DNA of 64,000 bases from positions 1,843,001 through 1,907,000 of the forward strand of contig NZ_CP109073.1 in the NCBI RefSeq assembly GCF_035917415.1. The letters are read 5' to 3'. A model generated the notes under the pieces. It saw only the letters and a program-made list of their open reading frames with translations. It was not told the DNA's origin and made no database searches. A program made the translations under genes and the position numbers. Shown in pieces: positions 20,487 through 28,621 of this stretch. Numbering within the stretch: the first letter of the stretch is position 1; the number at the start of each line of letters is the position of its first letter. This DNA comes from Streptomyces sp. NBC_01803. GTDB lineage: Bacteria; Actinomycetota; Actinomycetes; Streptomycetales; Streptomycetaceae.

Positions 20487-21021
20487 GATGCTTCCCCTTC
20501 CACGGGTCCTTCCCCAGACCCGGTGCGGCCCCCTGGAAGCCGGCCGGCGCGCCGCCGGCGCCGGGGGCGGGGTCCGGCGGCTCCCGGTCCCAGGTCTCCT
20601 CCTGCTCCGCGTCGGCTCGCCGCTCCCCCGGGACCCAGGCCACGCTCAGCGCCCCGCCGATCATCGCGGCGAGGAATCCCATGAAGAAGCCGCCGAAGTT
20701 GGAGACGATCAGGGAGACCAGGGCCAGCAGGATCGTCGCCGCGCCGGCGAATATCCGCACGTGCGGCTGGAACCACATGGTCAGCCCGAGGACCAGCAGC
20801 AGTCCTCCGATGACCAGCGACCCGGCTCCCGCCGTGGTCGCCATGCGGATCGTGAGATCACCGAAGGTGACGCCCCGGTACGGGAACCACGCGATCGGCA
20901 ATCCGGCGATCATGGTGAAGAGCCCGGCCCAGAACGGCCGCCGCCACCTGAAAGCGCGGAACGCGAGGCGCGCCCGGGTGAAAAGCGACATCTGGGACGG
21001 TTCTGCGGTGTTGGTGCTCAC
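20476..21021 (-). CDS. DUF6114 membrane protein
   Basis: About 181 residues with four membrane helices: FWAGLFTMIAGLPIAWF, GSLVIGGLLLVLGLTMWF, IFAGAATILLALVSLIV and GGFFMGFLAAMIGGALSVAW. A hydrophilic Pro/Gly-rich C-terminal tail follows. I chose the GTG at 21021 (MSTNTAEPSQ), which has AGGGGAG upstream; the frame is open further but without membrane or coding character. DUF6114 proteins regularly follow DUF6230 proteins in Streptomyces, as here, so the pair probably forms one envelope system. Confidence 0.87.
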
Positions 21022-21137
21022 GGCACGTACTCCCCTGTGGAGCGGGTTCAGTAGCGGGACGCGCGATACGGCGGTGCTCGCGTGGACCCGGGGCAGAGAC
21101 GGAGGCGCCGCTCTGCCCCAGGGCACGGGTCAAGCCG

Positions 21138-21764
21138 TCAGAAGCACTCGTTCTTGCCCCTGTGCAGGCTCAGGCTGAGGTCGCTGAGCTTGAAGCTGCC
21201 CGCGGAGGTGGCCCACGCGGTCTGCTCGACGTCCTCCAGGTAGGCCCTTTCGGCCTGCTGCGCGAAAGATCCGGGCAGGTACTGCCCCTCGGCCGGTTCC
21301 GGACCGTAGTCGTCCGAGGTGTGGCTGGCGCTGACACCGATGTCGATGTTGGTGAACGTGGCGTCGGTGTCGAGCTGTGAGAGATCGATGAAGAGGTTCT
21401 CGGCCTCCACCGGGTTGTCCGGGTCGGAGCCCGCACCGATCTTGAGGGTGACATCCCCGATCAACGGGATACCGGGGATGACGACGGACTGGCAGAGGTC
21501 CGTGATCGTCGCGCTGTCGAACGCGGACACCACGACCGGCTGCGCGTCCTTGCCGGCCGGCCTCACGACCGAGCCGTACTGGACCAGTCCGTAGCCGTCC
21601 AGCGTCTCCGCCGTGACCTTGAACTCCTGCCCGGACACACTGAACGAAGCGGCCAGCGCGCCCTGGGCGAGAGCGACGCCTATGACCGCGGTGGCGGCCA
21701 CGCTCGGCACCATGACCAGCCCGAATCGCCGCCATCTAGTGCCGCCACGAGCCTGTGACTCCAT
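21138..21764 (-). CDS. DUF6230 secreted protein (often annotated cholesterol esterase)
   Basis: A 208-residue protein. The signal region is RRFGLVMVPSVAATAVIGVALAQGALAASF, and the mature part reads FKVTAETLDGYGLVQYGSVV followed by TDLCQSVVIPGIPLIGDVTL. These are the hallmarks of DUF6230. Despite the common name cholesterol esterase there is no visible serine-hydrolase motif, so that function is doubtful. The start is well set by GAAGGAGGAAAGTC before the ATG. It is the first gene of a three-gene operon with the DUF6114 and acidic protein genes. Confidence 0.88.
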   Translation of the reverse strand: MESQARGGTRWRRFGLVMVPSVAATAVIGVALAQGALAASFSVSGQEFKVTAETLDGYGLVQYGSVVRPAGKDAQPVVVSAFDSATITDLCQSVVIPGIPLIGDVTLKIGAGSDPDNPVEAENLFIDLSQLDTDATFTNIDIGVSASHTSDDYGPEPAEGQYLPGSFAQQAERAYLEDVEQTAWATSAGSFKLSDLSLSLHRGKNECF

Positions 21765-22018
21765 GACTTTCCTCCTTCTCGGACGAACATCTCCCCGCGC
21801 CCGTCGATCGTCGTTCTACAAGTGTCGGACTTCGGGAGACGAGAAGCGTGTTGCCCCCGGGCTGCACCCCGGCGGCAGCCACTGTCCGCTGGTGATAAAC
21901 GGCTCGCTGCGGACCAGGTCCCACCGCCCGGCGGGAACCCCCCTGGTCCGAGGCCGACACGTGGCTCCGTCGGCTTGGCCGATCGTGGTGCATCTCACGG
22001 CATGACACAAGGGGTTCG

Positions 22019-22032
22019 TTACTTGTGAGTAA
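22019..22032. promoter_or_regulatory. Operator-like palindrome TTACT-N4-AGTAA
   Basis: TTACTTGTGAGTAA lies about 255 bases upstream of the DUF6230 start. The arms are exact. The half-site TTACT/AGTAA is typical of TetR-family operators controlling lipid genes, and the same half-sites recur at the icmA start (25053-25074) with a wider centre. Confidence 0.45.
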
Positions 22033-22163
22033 TAGTCGTGTGGCAGATCGCCAGGAAATGACCTTGCTTCGGCACGGAGTGTGCACATTCCGGGGAACCA
22101 CACACAAGCATTAATCGGACGTAACCTCCCCGAAACCTCCACCTCTCCGCACAGAGAGTGATA

Positions 22164-22201
22164 GCGGCCGCGTTTACCAAGTTTTGGTAAAACACGGCCG
22201 C
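22164..22201 (-). terminator. Hairpin after the thioredoxin/TPR gene
   Basis: GCGGCCG at 22164-22170 pairs with 22195-22201, and TTTACCAA at 22173-22180 pairs with 22184-22191, giving a long, slightly bulged stem. It begins 26 bases past the stop of the minus-strand gene at 22228, so termination is the likeliest role. Its AT-rich apex could also be a protein site. Confidence 0.6.
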
Positions 22202-22227
22202 AAGTGAGCGTATGAGGATCCAGGGGC

Positions 22228-23217
22228 TCAGAAGAGCACACGCGCGAGCGCGCTCCGGGCCGCGATGACGCGCGGATCGTCACTACCGACCACCTCGAAC
22301 AGCTCCAGCAGCCGGAGCCGGGCGGTGTCCCGTTCCTCCCCCGCCGTCCGCCGCACGGTGTTCACCAGGCGCCCGAAAGCGTCCTCCACATGGCCGCCGA
22401 GCAGGTCGAGGTCGGCCACGGCGAGCTGCGCCGCGACGTCGTCCGGCCGGTCGGCCGCGTCCTTGCGGACCCGGTCCGGGTCCACGTCCCGCACCCGGCC
22501 GAGCAGCTCGGCCTGAGCCAGACCGAGCTTGGCCTCCAGGTTCCCCGGCTCGTCGGCCAGCACGTTCCGGTACGCCTGCACGGCGCCGCCGAGGTCACCC
22601 GAGTCCAGCGCGGCGTGCCCGGCGGCCAGTGTGGGGTTGGCCGGGGGCACGGGCTCGGCGGGAGCCTCATGGGCCGCCGCGGCGCCCTCGGCGCCCTCGG
22701 GGTCCACAGGCGCCCCGACGATGCCGAAGCGCTGCTCGGCGGCCTGGATGAGCTGGTCGAGGACCTGACGGACCTGGGGCTCGGGCGCCGCGCCCTGGAA
22801 GAGCGGCAGCGCCTGCCCGGCGATCACCGCGAAGACGGCGGGAATGCCCTGCACACCGAACTGCTGGAAGAGCATCTGGTTGGCGTCGACGTCGATCTTG
22901 GCGAGCACGAACCGGCCGGCGTACTCCTCGGCCAGCCGCTCCAGCACCGGGCTGAGCTGCTTGCACGGCTGACACCACTCGGCCCAGAAGTCGATGACGA
23001 CGGGCACCTCGGTGCTGCGCTGGAGCACCTCCTGCTCGAAACCGGCCTCGTCGACATCGATCACGAGCTGTGAGACGGCGGCGTCGGCGGGCGGCCCGCC
23101 CGCCGCCTGGGACGCTCGCTGAGCGCGGGCCTGCTCCGCCTTCTGCTTGGCCTCCGCGGCCGCCTTCACCGCGGAGAGGTCGACGGCTCCGCTCATGGAC
23201 ATGTTGCGTGGCTGCAT
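22228..23217 (-). CDS. Thioredoxin-TPR co-chaperone (YbbN/CnoX-like)
   Basis: About 329 residues. The thioredoxin fold has an intact active site, VVIDFWAEWCQPCKQLSPVL (WCxxC), preceded by an Ala/Gln-rich helix. The C-terminal half is TPR-like (NPTLAAGHAALDSGDLGGAV, then ERDTARLRLLELFEVVGSDD). This is the YbbN architecture, a redox-active chaperone helper that holds unfolding proteins. Cytoplasmic. ATG 23217 (MQPRNMSMSG) is supported by similarity. The open frame extends far upstream only because the opposite strand codes densely there. It lies 125 bases after icmA. Confidence 0.88.
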   Translation of the reverse strand: MQPRNMSMSGAVDLSAVKAAAEAKQKAEQARAQRASQAAGGPPADAAVSQLVIDVDEAGFEQEVLQRSTEVPVVIDFWAEWCQPCKQLSPVLERLAEEYAGRFVLAKIDVDANQMLFQQFGVQGIPAVFAVIAGQALPLFQGAAPEPQVRQVLDQLIQAAEQRFGIVGAPVDPEGAEGAAAAHEAPAEPVPPANPTLAAGHAALDSGDLGGAVQAYRNVLADEPGNLEAKLGLAQAELLGRVRDVDPDRVRKDAADRPDDVAAQLAVADLDLLGGHVEDAFGRLVNTVRRTAGEERDTARLRLLELFEVVGSDDPRVIAARSALARVLF

Positions 23218-23342
23218 GGGTCCAGTCTCCCCCCTCGGGAAGCCGTTCCGGAACGCGCGCCCGCGAGCCTTCACAGGCGCGCGCCCGGACCCGTTCCCGT
23301 GCCCGGTACAGCCAGGCCGGCCGAGCCCCCGGCGGGGCGCGG

Positions 23343-25043
23343 CTAGAACGTCGGCGGCTCCGTGTAGGTACCCCATTCGTCGCGCAGGACACCGCAGATC
23401 TCGCCGAGGGTGGCCTCGGCGCGGGCCGCGTCGAGCATCGGCTCGATCATGTTCCGTCCGGAGCGGGCGGCGTCGAGCAGCGCCGCCAGCGCCGCGCGGA
23501 CGGCCGCGCCGTCCCTGGCCTCCCGGCGGGCGGCCAACGCCGCGACCTGGTCGCGCTCCACCTCGTGGCCGACGCGCAGGATCTCCAGGTCCCCGGTGAC
23601 GGACCCGGTGTGCCGGTTGACCCCGACGACGTGCTTCTCGCCCTTCTCCAGCGCCCGCTGGTACCGGAAGGCCGACTCCGCGATCTCGCCGGTGAACCAG
23701 CCGTCCTCGATACCGCGCAGCAGCCCGGAGGTGACCGGCCCGATGGGGTGTTCCCCGGTCGGCACGGCCTTCCGGCCGCGCTCGATGATCTCCGCGAAGA
23801 TCTTCTCGGCGTCGGCCTCGATCCGGTCGGTGAGCTGCTCGACATACCAGGAGCCGCCCAGCGGGTCCGCGACGTTGGTGACGCCGGTCTCCTCCATCAG
23901 CACCTGTTGGGTGCGCAGCGCGATCTCGGCGGCGCGCTCGCTGGGCAGGGCCAGGGTCTCGTCCAGGGCGTTGGTGTGCAGCGAGTTGGTGCCGCCGAGC
24001 ACGGCGGCGAGGGCCTCGACAGCGGTGCGGACCACGTTGTTGTACGGCTGCTGCGCGGTCAGCGAGACGCCGGCCGTCTGCGTGTGGAAGCGCAGCCACT
24101 GGGCCCGCTCGCTGGTGGCGCCGTAGACGTCGCGCAGCCACCGCGCCCAGATCCGGCGGGCGGCGCGGAACTTGGCGATCTCCTCGAAGAAGTCGAGGTG
24201 CGCGTCGAAGAAGAAGGACAGGCCGGGGGCGAACGTGTTCACGTCCAGGCCGCGCGCGAGGCCGAGCTCGACATACCCGAAGCCGTCGGCGAGGGTGTAC
24301 GCCAGCTCCTGGGCGGCCGTGGCCCCCGCCTCCCTGATGTGATACCCGGAGACGGACAGCGGCTTGTAGGCGGGGACGCGCTCGGCGCAGAACTCCATGA
24401 GGTCCCCGATGAGGCGCAGATGCGGCTCGGGGGCGAACAGCCACTCCTTCTGCGCGATGTACTCCTTGAAGATGTCGGTCTGGAGCGTCCCGTCGAGCAC
24501 CGTGGTGTCGACGCCCTGCCGCTCGGCGGCCACCAGGTACATGCAGAAGACGGGGACGGCGGGGCCGCTGATGGTCATCGAGGTGGTGACCTCGCCGAGC
24601 GGAATCCCCCGGAAGAGGATGTCCATGTCGGCGGCGGAGTCGACGGCGACACCGCAGTGGCCCACCTCCCCCAGCGAGCGGGGCTCGTCGGAGTCCCGGC
24701 CCATGAGCGTGGGCATGTCGAACGCGACGGACAGCCCCCCGCCGCCCGCGCCGAGGATCATCCGGTACCGCTCGTTGGTCTGCTCGGCGTTGCCGAAGCC
24801 GGCGAACTGGCGGATGGTCCAGGTCCTGCCCCGGTACCCGGTGGGGTACAGGCCCCGGGTGAAGGGGAATTCGCCGGGCCAGCCGATGCGCTCGAAGCCT
24901 TCGTACCGGTCACCCGGGCGTGGGCCGTAGACGGGCTCGACGGGATCTCCGGAGAGCGTGGTGAAGTCGGCGTCCCGGGTGTGGGCCGCGTCGAAACGAG
25001 CCTGCCAGCGAAGGCGGCCCGCGGTGATGGGGTCAGCATCCAT
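23343..25043 (-). CDS. icmA: Isobutyryl-CoA mutase large subunit
   Basis: A 566-residue catalytic subunit of adenosylcobalamin-dependent isobutyryl-CoA mutase, interconverting isobutyryl-CoA and butyryl-CoA, a route linking valine and fatty acid breakdown. MDADPITAGRLRWQARFDAA starts the protein. GFGNAEQTNERYRMIL, VAFDMPTLMGRDSDEPRSLG and the substrate barrel follow. There is no B12-binding domain at the C-terminus, as expected, because the small subunit IcmB carries it. No icmB is in this window. Sequence agrees closely with S. coelicolor IcmA as I recall it. The ATG lies only 9 bases from a large palindrome (25053-25074). Confidence 0.93.
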   Translation of the reverse strand: MDADPITAGRLRWQARFDAAHTRDADFTTLSGDPVEPVYGPRPGDRYEGFERIGWPGEFPFTRGLYPTGYRGRTWTIRQFAGFGNAEQTNERYRMILGAGGGGLSVAFDMPTLMGRDSDEPRSLGEVGHCGVAVDSAADMDILFRGIPLGEVTTSMTISGPAVPVFCMYLVAAERQGVDTTVLDGTLQTDIFKEYIAQKEWLFAPEPHLRLIGDLMEFCAERVPAYKPLSVSGYHIREAGATAAQELAYTLADGFGYVELGLARGLDVNTFAPGLSFFFDAHLDFFEEIAKFRAARRIWARWLRDVYGATSERAQWLRFHTQTAGVSLTAQQPYNNVVRTAVEALAAVLGGTNSLHTNALDETLALPSERAAEIALRTQQVLMEETGVTNVADPLGGSWYVEQLTDRIEADAEKIFAEIIERGRKAVPTGEHPIGPVTSGLLRGIEDGWFTGEIAESAFRYQRALEKGEKHVVGVNRHTGSVTGDLEILRVGHEVERDQVAALAARREARDGAAVRAALAALLDAARSGRNMIEPMLDAARAEATLGEICGVLRDEWGTYTEPPTF

Positions 25044-25052
25044 GGACGCCAA

Positions 25053-25074
25053 TTTACTTGGACGTCCTAGTAAA
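25053..25074. promoter_or_regulatory. 22-bp operator-like palindrome at the icmA start
   Basis: Arms TTTACT (25053-25058) and AGTAAA (25069-25074) flank the perfect core GGACGTCC (25060-25067). Only positions 25059 and 25068 break symmetry. It lies 9-31 bases upstream of the icmA ATG, so a bound regulator would cover the promoter or ribosome binding site. Confidence 0.65.
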
Positions 25075-25087
25075 AGTCGAGTGAAGA

Positions 25088-25110
25088 ACCCCCGGAGGAG
25101 CTCCGGGGGT
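25088..25110 (-). terminator. Terminator after the first DUF3817 gene
   Basis: A 10-base perfect stem ACCCCCGGAG (25088-25097) pairs with 25101-25110 around the loop GAG. It begins just past the stop of the minus-strand gene at 25118 and separates it from icmA. Confidence 0.75.
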
Positions 25111-25117
25111 GATGTGG

Positions 25118-25453
25118 TTACGCCCCGACGGGCTCGGCCTCGTCCTCCGCCTCGACCAGCGGCAGGGTCTCGGCGGCGATTCTCCGCTCCACGACGAACG
25201 CCGCGAACGGGATCGTTCCCGCGACCAGCACCCACAGCAGCTTCCCGAACGGCCAGCGGGCCTTCTGGCCCAGGTCGAACGCGCAGACGAGGTAGACGAT
25301 GTAGAACAGCCCGTGGACCTGGGAGACCACGAGCGTGACGTCCTCGCCCGTGTCGAGGCCGTACTTGAAGATCATGCAGGTGCAAAGGACCAGCAGCATC
25401 ACGGCGGTGACATAGGCCATGACGCGGTACCGCGTGAGCACACTCCGCTTCAT
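25118..25453 (-). CDS. DUF3817 membrane protein
   Basis: A 111-residue integral membrane protein with three helices: VMAYVTAVMLLVLCTCMIF, VSQVHGLFYIVYLVCAFDLG and LLWVLVAGTIPFAAFVVERR. HGxxF/Y-I-x-Y and the terminal F-x-x-ERR are the DUF3817 signature. There is no clear Shine-Dalgarno. TAGGCT sits 7 bases before the ATG, so a leaderless message is plausible. It is followed upstream by a MarR gene on the same strand, and the pair is duplicated next door. Function is unknown. Confidence 0.9.
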   Translation of the reverse strand: MKRSVLTRYRVMAYVTAVMLLVLCTCMIFKYGLDTGEDVTLVVSQVHGLFYIVYLVCAFDLGQKARWPFGKLLWVLVAGTIPFAAFVVERRIAAETLPLVEAEDEAEPVGA

Positions 25454-25463
25454 GTCGAAAAGC

Positions 25464-26006
25464 CTATCCGGTCATTCGGGGCGATCTTCCCCCGGTCCCG
25501 TCCCCCTCGAAGTCGCGGGCCGCCACCCGCAGCGGGCGCAGCAGCGCGAAGATCTCCCGGCATTCGTCGGCGTCGTAGACGCCGAGGCCGAAGTCGGCCG
25601 CCATCAGGTCACGGGTCGCCGCGTCGCACACCGCGCGGCCCTCGTCGGTGATCGAGGCCAGCGTGCCACGCCCGTCGTTCGGGTTGGGACGCTTGGTGAC
25701 CAGACCGGAGCGGACCAGCCGGTCCACGGTGTTGGTGACGGACGTCGGGTGGACCATCAGCCGCTCGCCGATCTTGGACATCGGCAGCTCGCCCGCCCTG
25801 CTGAAGGTGAGCAGGACCAGGGCCTCGTACCGGGCGAACGTCAGCCCGTACGGCTTCACCACCGCGTCCACCTCGGCGAGGAGGATCTGGTGCGCCCGCA
25901 TGATCGAGGTGATCGCGGCCATGGACGGCGCCGATCCCCAGCGCTGCTTCCACAGGTCGTCGGCGCGCGCGATCGGGTCGAACGGGAGGCTGAGCGGTTT
26001 CGGCAC
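25464..26006 (-). CDS. MarR-family regulator
   Basis: A 180-residue winged-helix regulator. The core is ITSIMRAHQILLAEVDAVVK, then LTFARYEALVLLTFSRAGEL, the recognition region KIGERLMVHPTSVTNTVDRL, and the wing PNPNDGRGTLASITDEGR. The start is GTG 26006; TAGGGT lies 7 bases upstream, again fitting a leaderless message. The first DUF3817 gene follows 10 bases downstream, suggesting one operon in which the regulator controls the membrane protein. Confidence 0.9.
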   Translation of the reverse strand: MPKPLSLPFDPIARADDLWKQRWGSAPSMAAITSIMRAHQILLAEVDAVVKPYGLTFARYEALVLLTFSRAGELPMSKIGERLMVHPTSVTNTVDRLVRSGLVTKRPNPNDGRGTLASITDEGRAVCDAATRDLMAADFGLGVYDADECREIFALLRPLRVAARDFEGDGTGGRSPRMTG

Positions 26007-26165
26007 ATCTGTGACCCTACCGGCTGGTCAACACGGTGGTTGGGCCGTTCCGGTTATTGATCCTCAGCCGACGCACGAACCCGAGCCCGAGCCCCACCCC
26101 GGTCCCGGCTCCTCCGCGCGCCTCCCGGGCCGGACAGGACTGACGAGCGGCCCGCTCCGTGTGGC

Positions 26166-26510
26166 TCAGGCGTTGACGACGCCCTCGCGGCGGGCGCGCG
26201 CCGCGATCACCGCCGCGTCCTGCGCCCGGCGCAGGCGGCGCTCGGCGAAGAAGCCGCCGAGGGGCAGCAGGCACATCAGCAGATACCAGCCGGCCGTCTT
26301 CGGCGCCCACTTGGTCCGGTTCCAGGCGTCGGCCCAGAACAGCACGTAGCCGATGAAGAGGAGACCGTGCACCATGCCCATCACGGGGACGGCGTCGAAG
26401 TCGGTGGTCCGCTTGAGCACGGAGCAGAGCAGCAGCAGGAGGAAGGAGACCGCTTCGGGAGCGGACACCAGGCGGAGCCTGCGCAGGGCGGAGGCGGTCT
26501 TGAGGTCCAT
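26166..26510 (-). CDS. DUF3817 membrane protein, second copy
   Basis: A 114-residue paralogue of the gene at 25118. The helices are PEAVSFLLLLLCSVLKRTT, MGMVHGLLFIGYVLFWADAW and GWYLLMCLLPLGGFFAERRL. The same HGLxF-I-x-Y and F-x-ERR signatures are present. I chose ATG 26510 (MDLKTASALR); the frame upstream consists of the tandem 20-bp repeat and is not credible protein. It is divergent from a second MarR gene at 26662. Confidence 0.88.
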   Translation of the reverse strand: MDLKTASALRRLRLVSAPEAVSFLLLLLCSVLKRTTDFDAVPVMGMVHGLLFIGYVLFWADAWNRTKWAPKTAGWYLLMCLLPLGGFFAERRLRRAQDAAVIAARARREGVVNA

Positions 26511-26524
26511 CGGACGCACTCTCT

Positions 26525-26564
26525 TTGTCTGGACTCTGTACGGATTGTCTGGACTCTGTACGGA
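26525..26564. promoter_or_regulatory. Two exact tandem 20-bp repeats in a divergent promoter region
   Basis: TTGTCTGGACTCTGTACGGA occurs twice with no spacer (26525-26544, 26545-26564). It lies between the second DUF3817 gene (start 26510) and the divergent MarR gene (start 26662). A 20-base period places both copies on nearly the same face of the helix, as expected for side-by-side regulator dimers. Confidence 0.6.
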
Positions 26565-26661
26565 CAGGGGCTTTTGTGAACAGACGCACAAGCTCCGCCA
26601 TTGTCGCAGCCACCGCCGCTCGCCCTCCGGGCGGGCCCCCGCAGTTCGTTAGAGTTCCGAC

Positions 26662-27138
26662 ATGGAGACGGAAGCGGGCACCCGCTGGCTCAGTCAGGAC
26701 GAGCAGCGCGCCTGGCGTACGCATCTGGACGTCACCAGGCTGCTCACGCACCAGTTGGAGCGGGACCTCCAGCCATTCGGGCTGACGATGAACGACTACG
26801 AGATCCTCGTCAACCTCTCCGAATCCGAGGACCACCGGATGCGGATGAGCGATCTGGCGGCGGCCACCCTCCAGTCCAAGAGCAGACTCTCGCACCAGAT
26901 CACCCGCATGGAGCGGGCCGACCTGGTGCGGCGGGAGAACTGCGACTCCGACAAGCGGGGGTTGTTCGCCGTCCTGACCGAGCACGGCTGGACCACGATG
27001 CGCGAGGTCGCGCCGCACCACGTCGAGTCGGTGCGCCGCCACTTCGTCGACCTGCTGTCGGCCGAGGACCTGGCGGGGCTGCGGCGGTCGCTGGCGCCGG
27101 TCGCGGATCACCTGAGGATCAAGCGCGGCCGTCCCTGA
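26662..27138 (+). CDS. MarR-family regulator
   Basis: A 158-residue MarR protein. The winged helix is LTMNDYEILVNLSESEDHRM, then SDLAAATLQSKSRLSHQITR and the wing ENCDSDKRGLFAVLTEHG. TAGAGT at 26650-26655 is a good -10 box 6 bases before the ATG, implying a leaderless message. It is divergent from the second DUF3817 gene, with the 20-bp repeats between. Its 3' end overlaps the convergent histidine kinase gene by 20 bases. Confidence 0.9.
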   Translation: METEAGTRWLSQDEQRAWRTHLDVTRLLTHQLERDLQPFGLTMNDYEILVNLSESEDHRMRMSDLAAATLQSKSRLSHQITRMERADLVRRENCDSDKRGLFAVLTEHGWTTMREVAPHHVESVRRHFVDLLSAEDLAGLRRSLAPVADHLRIKRGRP

Positions 27139-28621
27139 CGGCCAGCGGCAGCCGCAGCACGAACAGCGCGCCTCCCTCGGGGGCCTCGCGCACGGTGAGC
27201 GTTCCGCCATGCCCCGCGGCCACGTCGCGGGCGATCGCCAGACCGAGCCCGGCGCCGCCGTCGTCCCTGGCGCGGGCGTCGTCCAGCCGCACGAACCGCT
27301 CGAAGATCCGCTCGCGATCCCCCTCGGGCACCCCCGCGCCGTCGTCCGCGACCTCCACCACCGCCGTCGCCCCCTCGCGCCGGAGCGAGACGCGCACCTC
27401 GCCGGTGGCGTGGCGCTGGGCGTTGTCCAGCAGGTTGCCCAGCACCCGGGCGAGCCGACCACGCGAGCCGGTCACGTTCAGCCCGCCCGCCGTCCCGCCG
27501 GCGACCGCCGACCGCACGGGGTGGCGGTCACCGGTCCGCTGGGCCAGTTCCTCCGCGACGAACGCGGCCAGGTCCACGTCGCCGGCCTGTGGGCGCTCCC
27601 CCGCGTCGAGGCGGGCGAGCAGCAGCAGATCGGCGGCGAGGGTCTGGAGCCGGACGGTGTCCTGAACGGCGCCGGGCACGTCGAGCAGCGCGGGGTGGGC
27701 GGCCCCGACCTCCAGCTGGGTGCGCAGGCTGGCGATGGGGCTGCGCAGCTCGTGGGAGGCGTCGGCGACGAAACGGCGCTGCCGTTCGACGGAGGCTTCG
27801 AGGGCGGCGAGCGTCTCGTTGGTGGTCCTGGCCAGTCGGCCGACCTCGTCCCGGGCGGCGGGCTCGGGCACCCGGCGGGAGAGGTCCTGCGACCGGGTGA
27901 TCGCGGCCATCTCGCGGCGGATGCCCTCGACGGGGCCGAGCGCCCGGCGGGTCACCAGCCAGGTGACGAGGGCGACGACGCCCAGCAGCAGCGGCACGCC
28001 GACGAACATGGAGGTGCGGACGCTGTCGAGTGCGGCCTGCTCCACGCCCAGGGGCGCCCCGGCGTGCACGACGGCCTCCTCGCCGCGGCGCGTGGTCACC
28101 TCCACCTCGGCGAAGAGGTATGCGGCCTCGTGGCCGTCCACCACGGCGCTGCCGGAGCGGACGCGGATGTCGTCGTCGATCTGGCCGGGTGCCAGGGTCG
28201 GCCCGTCGTCGCCGTCGTCATCACCGTCATCACCGTCACCGTCACCGTCACCGCCGCCGTCATCGCCGTCGTCATCACCGTCATCGCCGCCGCCGTCGGT
28301 CGGCCGGGGAGCGGGGCCGCGCGGGGTGACCTCGGAGGTGCCGGTGCCGGAGATCGCCTCCAGGTCCTCGCTCACCGCCCGCACCACGCCGTCCCGGTCC
28401 ACGACCTGCACCGGGTGGGCGGCGTCCAGGTCGAGGTCGGCGAAGTCGGTCTCGGTGGCCAGTTGGGCGGCCACGTCGCGGGCCTTCACCTCAGCCTGAA
28501 GTGCCACCTGGTCGTCCAGGCTGGCGCGGAGCGTCACCAGCATCACCAGCCCGGCCACCACCAGCGCCACGGCGACCACGGCGGTGGCGCCGAGCGCGGC
28601 GCGGGCGCGGACGCTAGCCAT
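27119..28621 (-). CDS. Sensor histidine kinase with Asp-rich extracytoplasmic loop
   Basis: A 500-residue kinase. Helix 1 is about residues 10-31 and helix 2 near 205-225. Between them is an extracytoplasmic domain containing a ~35-residue Asp/Gly tract (about residues 110-142), a likely divalent-cation or cationic-peptide binding surface. HAMP, HisKA (FVADASHELRSPIASLRTQL) and HATPase (NLLDNAQRHA, VADDGAGVPEGDRERIFERF, GAGLGLAIARDVAAGHGG) follow. It overlaps the end of the response regulator gene by 8 bases. The acidic secreted protein gene beyond the regulator is the likely target. Confidence 0.93.
   Translation of the reverse strand: MASVRARAALGATAVVAVALVVAGLVMLVTLRASLDDQVALQAEVKARDVAAQLATETDFADLDLDAAHPVQVVDRDGVVRAVSEDLEAISGTGTSEVTPRGPAPRPTDGGGDDGDDDGDDGGGDGDGDGDDGDDDGDDGPTLAPGQIDDDIRVRSGSAVVDGHEAAYLFAEVEVTTRRGEEAVVHAGAPLGVEQAALDSVRTSMFVGVPLLLGVVALVTWLVTRRALGPVEGIRREMAAITRSQDLSRRVPEPAARDEVGRLARTTNETLAALEASVERQRRFVADASHELRSPIASLRTQLEVGAAHPALLDVPGAVQDTVRLQTLAADLLLLARLDAGERPQAGDVDLAAFVAEELAQRTGDRHPVRSAVAGGTAGGLNVTGSRGRLARVLGNLLDNAQRHATGEVRVSLRREGATAVVEVADDGAGVPEGDRERIFERFVRLDDARARDDGGAGLGLAIARDVAAGHGGTLTVREAPEGGALFVLRLPLAVRDGRA

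Larger units (their letters stand above)
21765..22227. other. Promoter interval of the DUF6230 operon
   Basis: This 463-base gap holds the upstream gene's hairpin at its right end, an operator-like palindrome at 22019-22032, and otherwise no coding frame with proper bias. The base composition around 22010-22200 is clearly AT-richer than the genes. Confidence 0.5.

Noticed and set aside
21138..21764. DUF6230 protein as a true cholesterol esterase
   Set aside because: No G-x-S-x-G or other hydrolase motif is visible; the name appears to be a propagated annotation.
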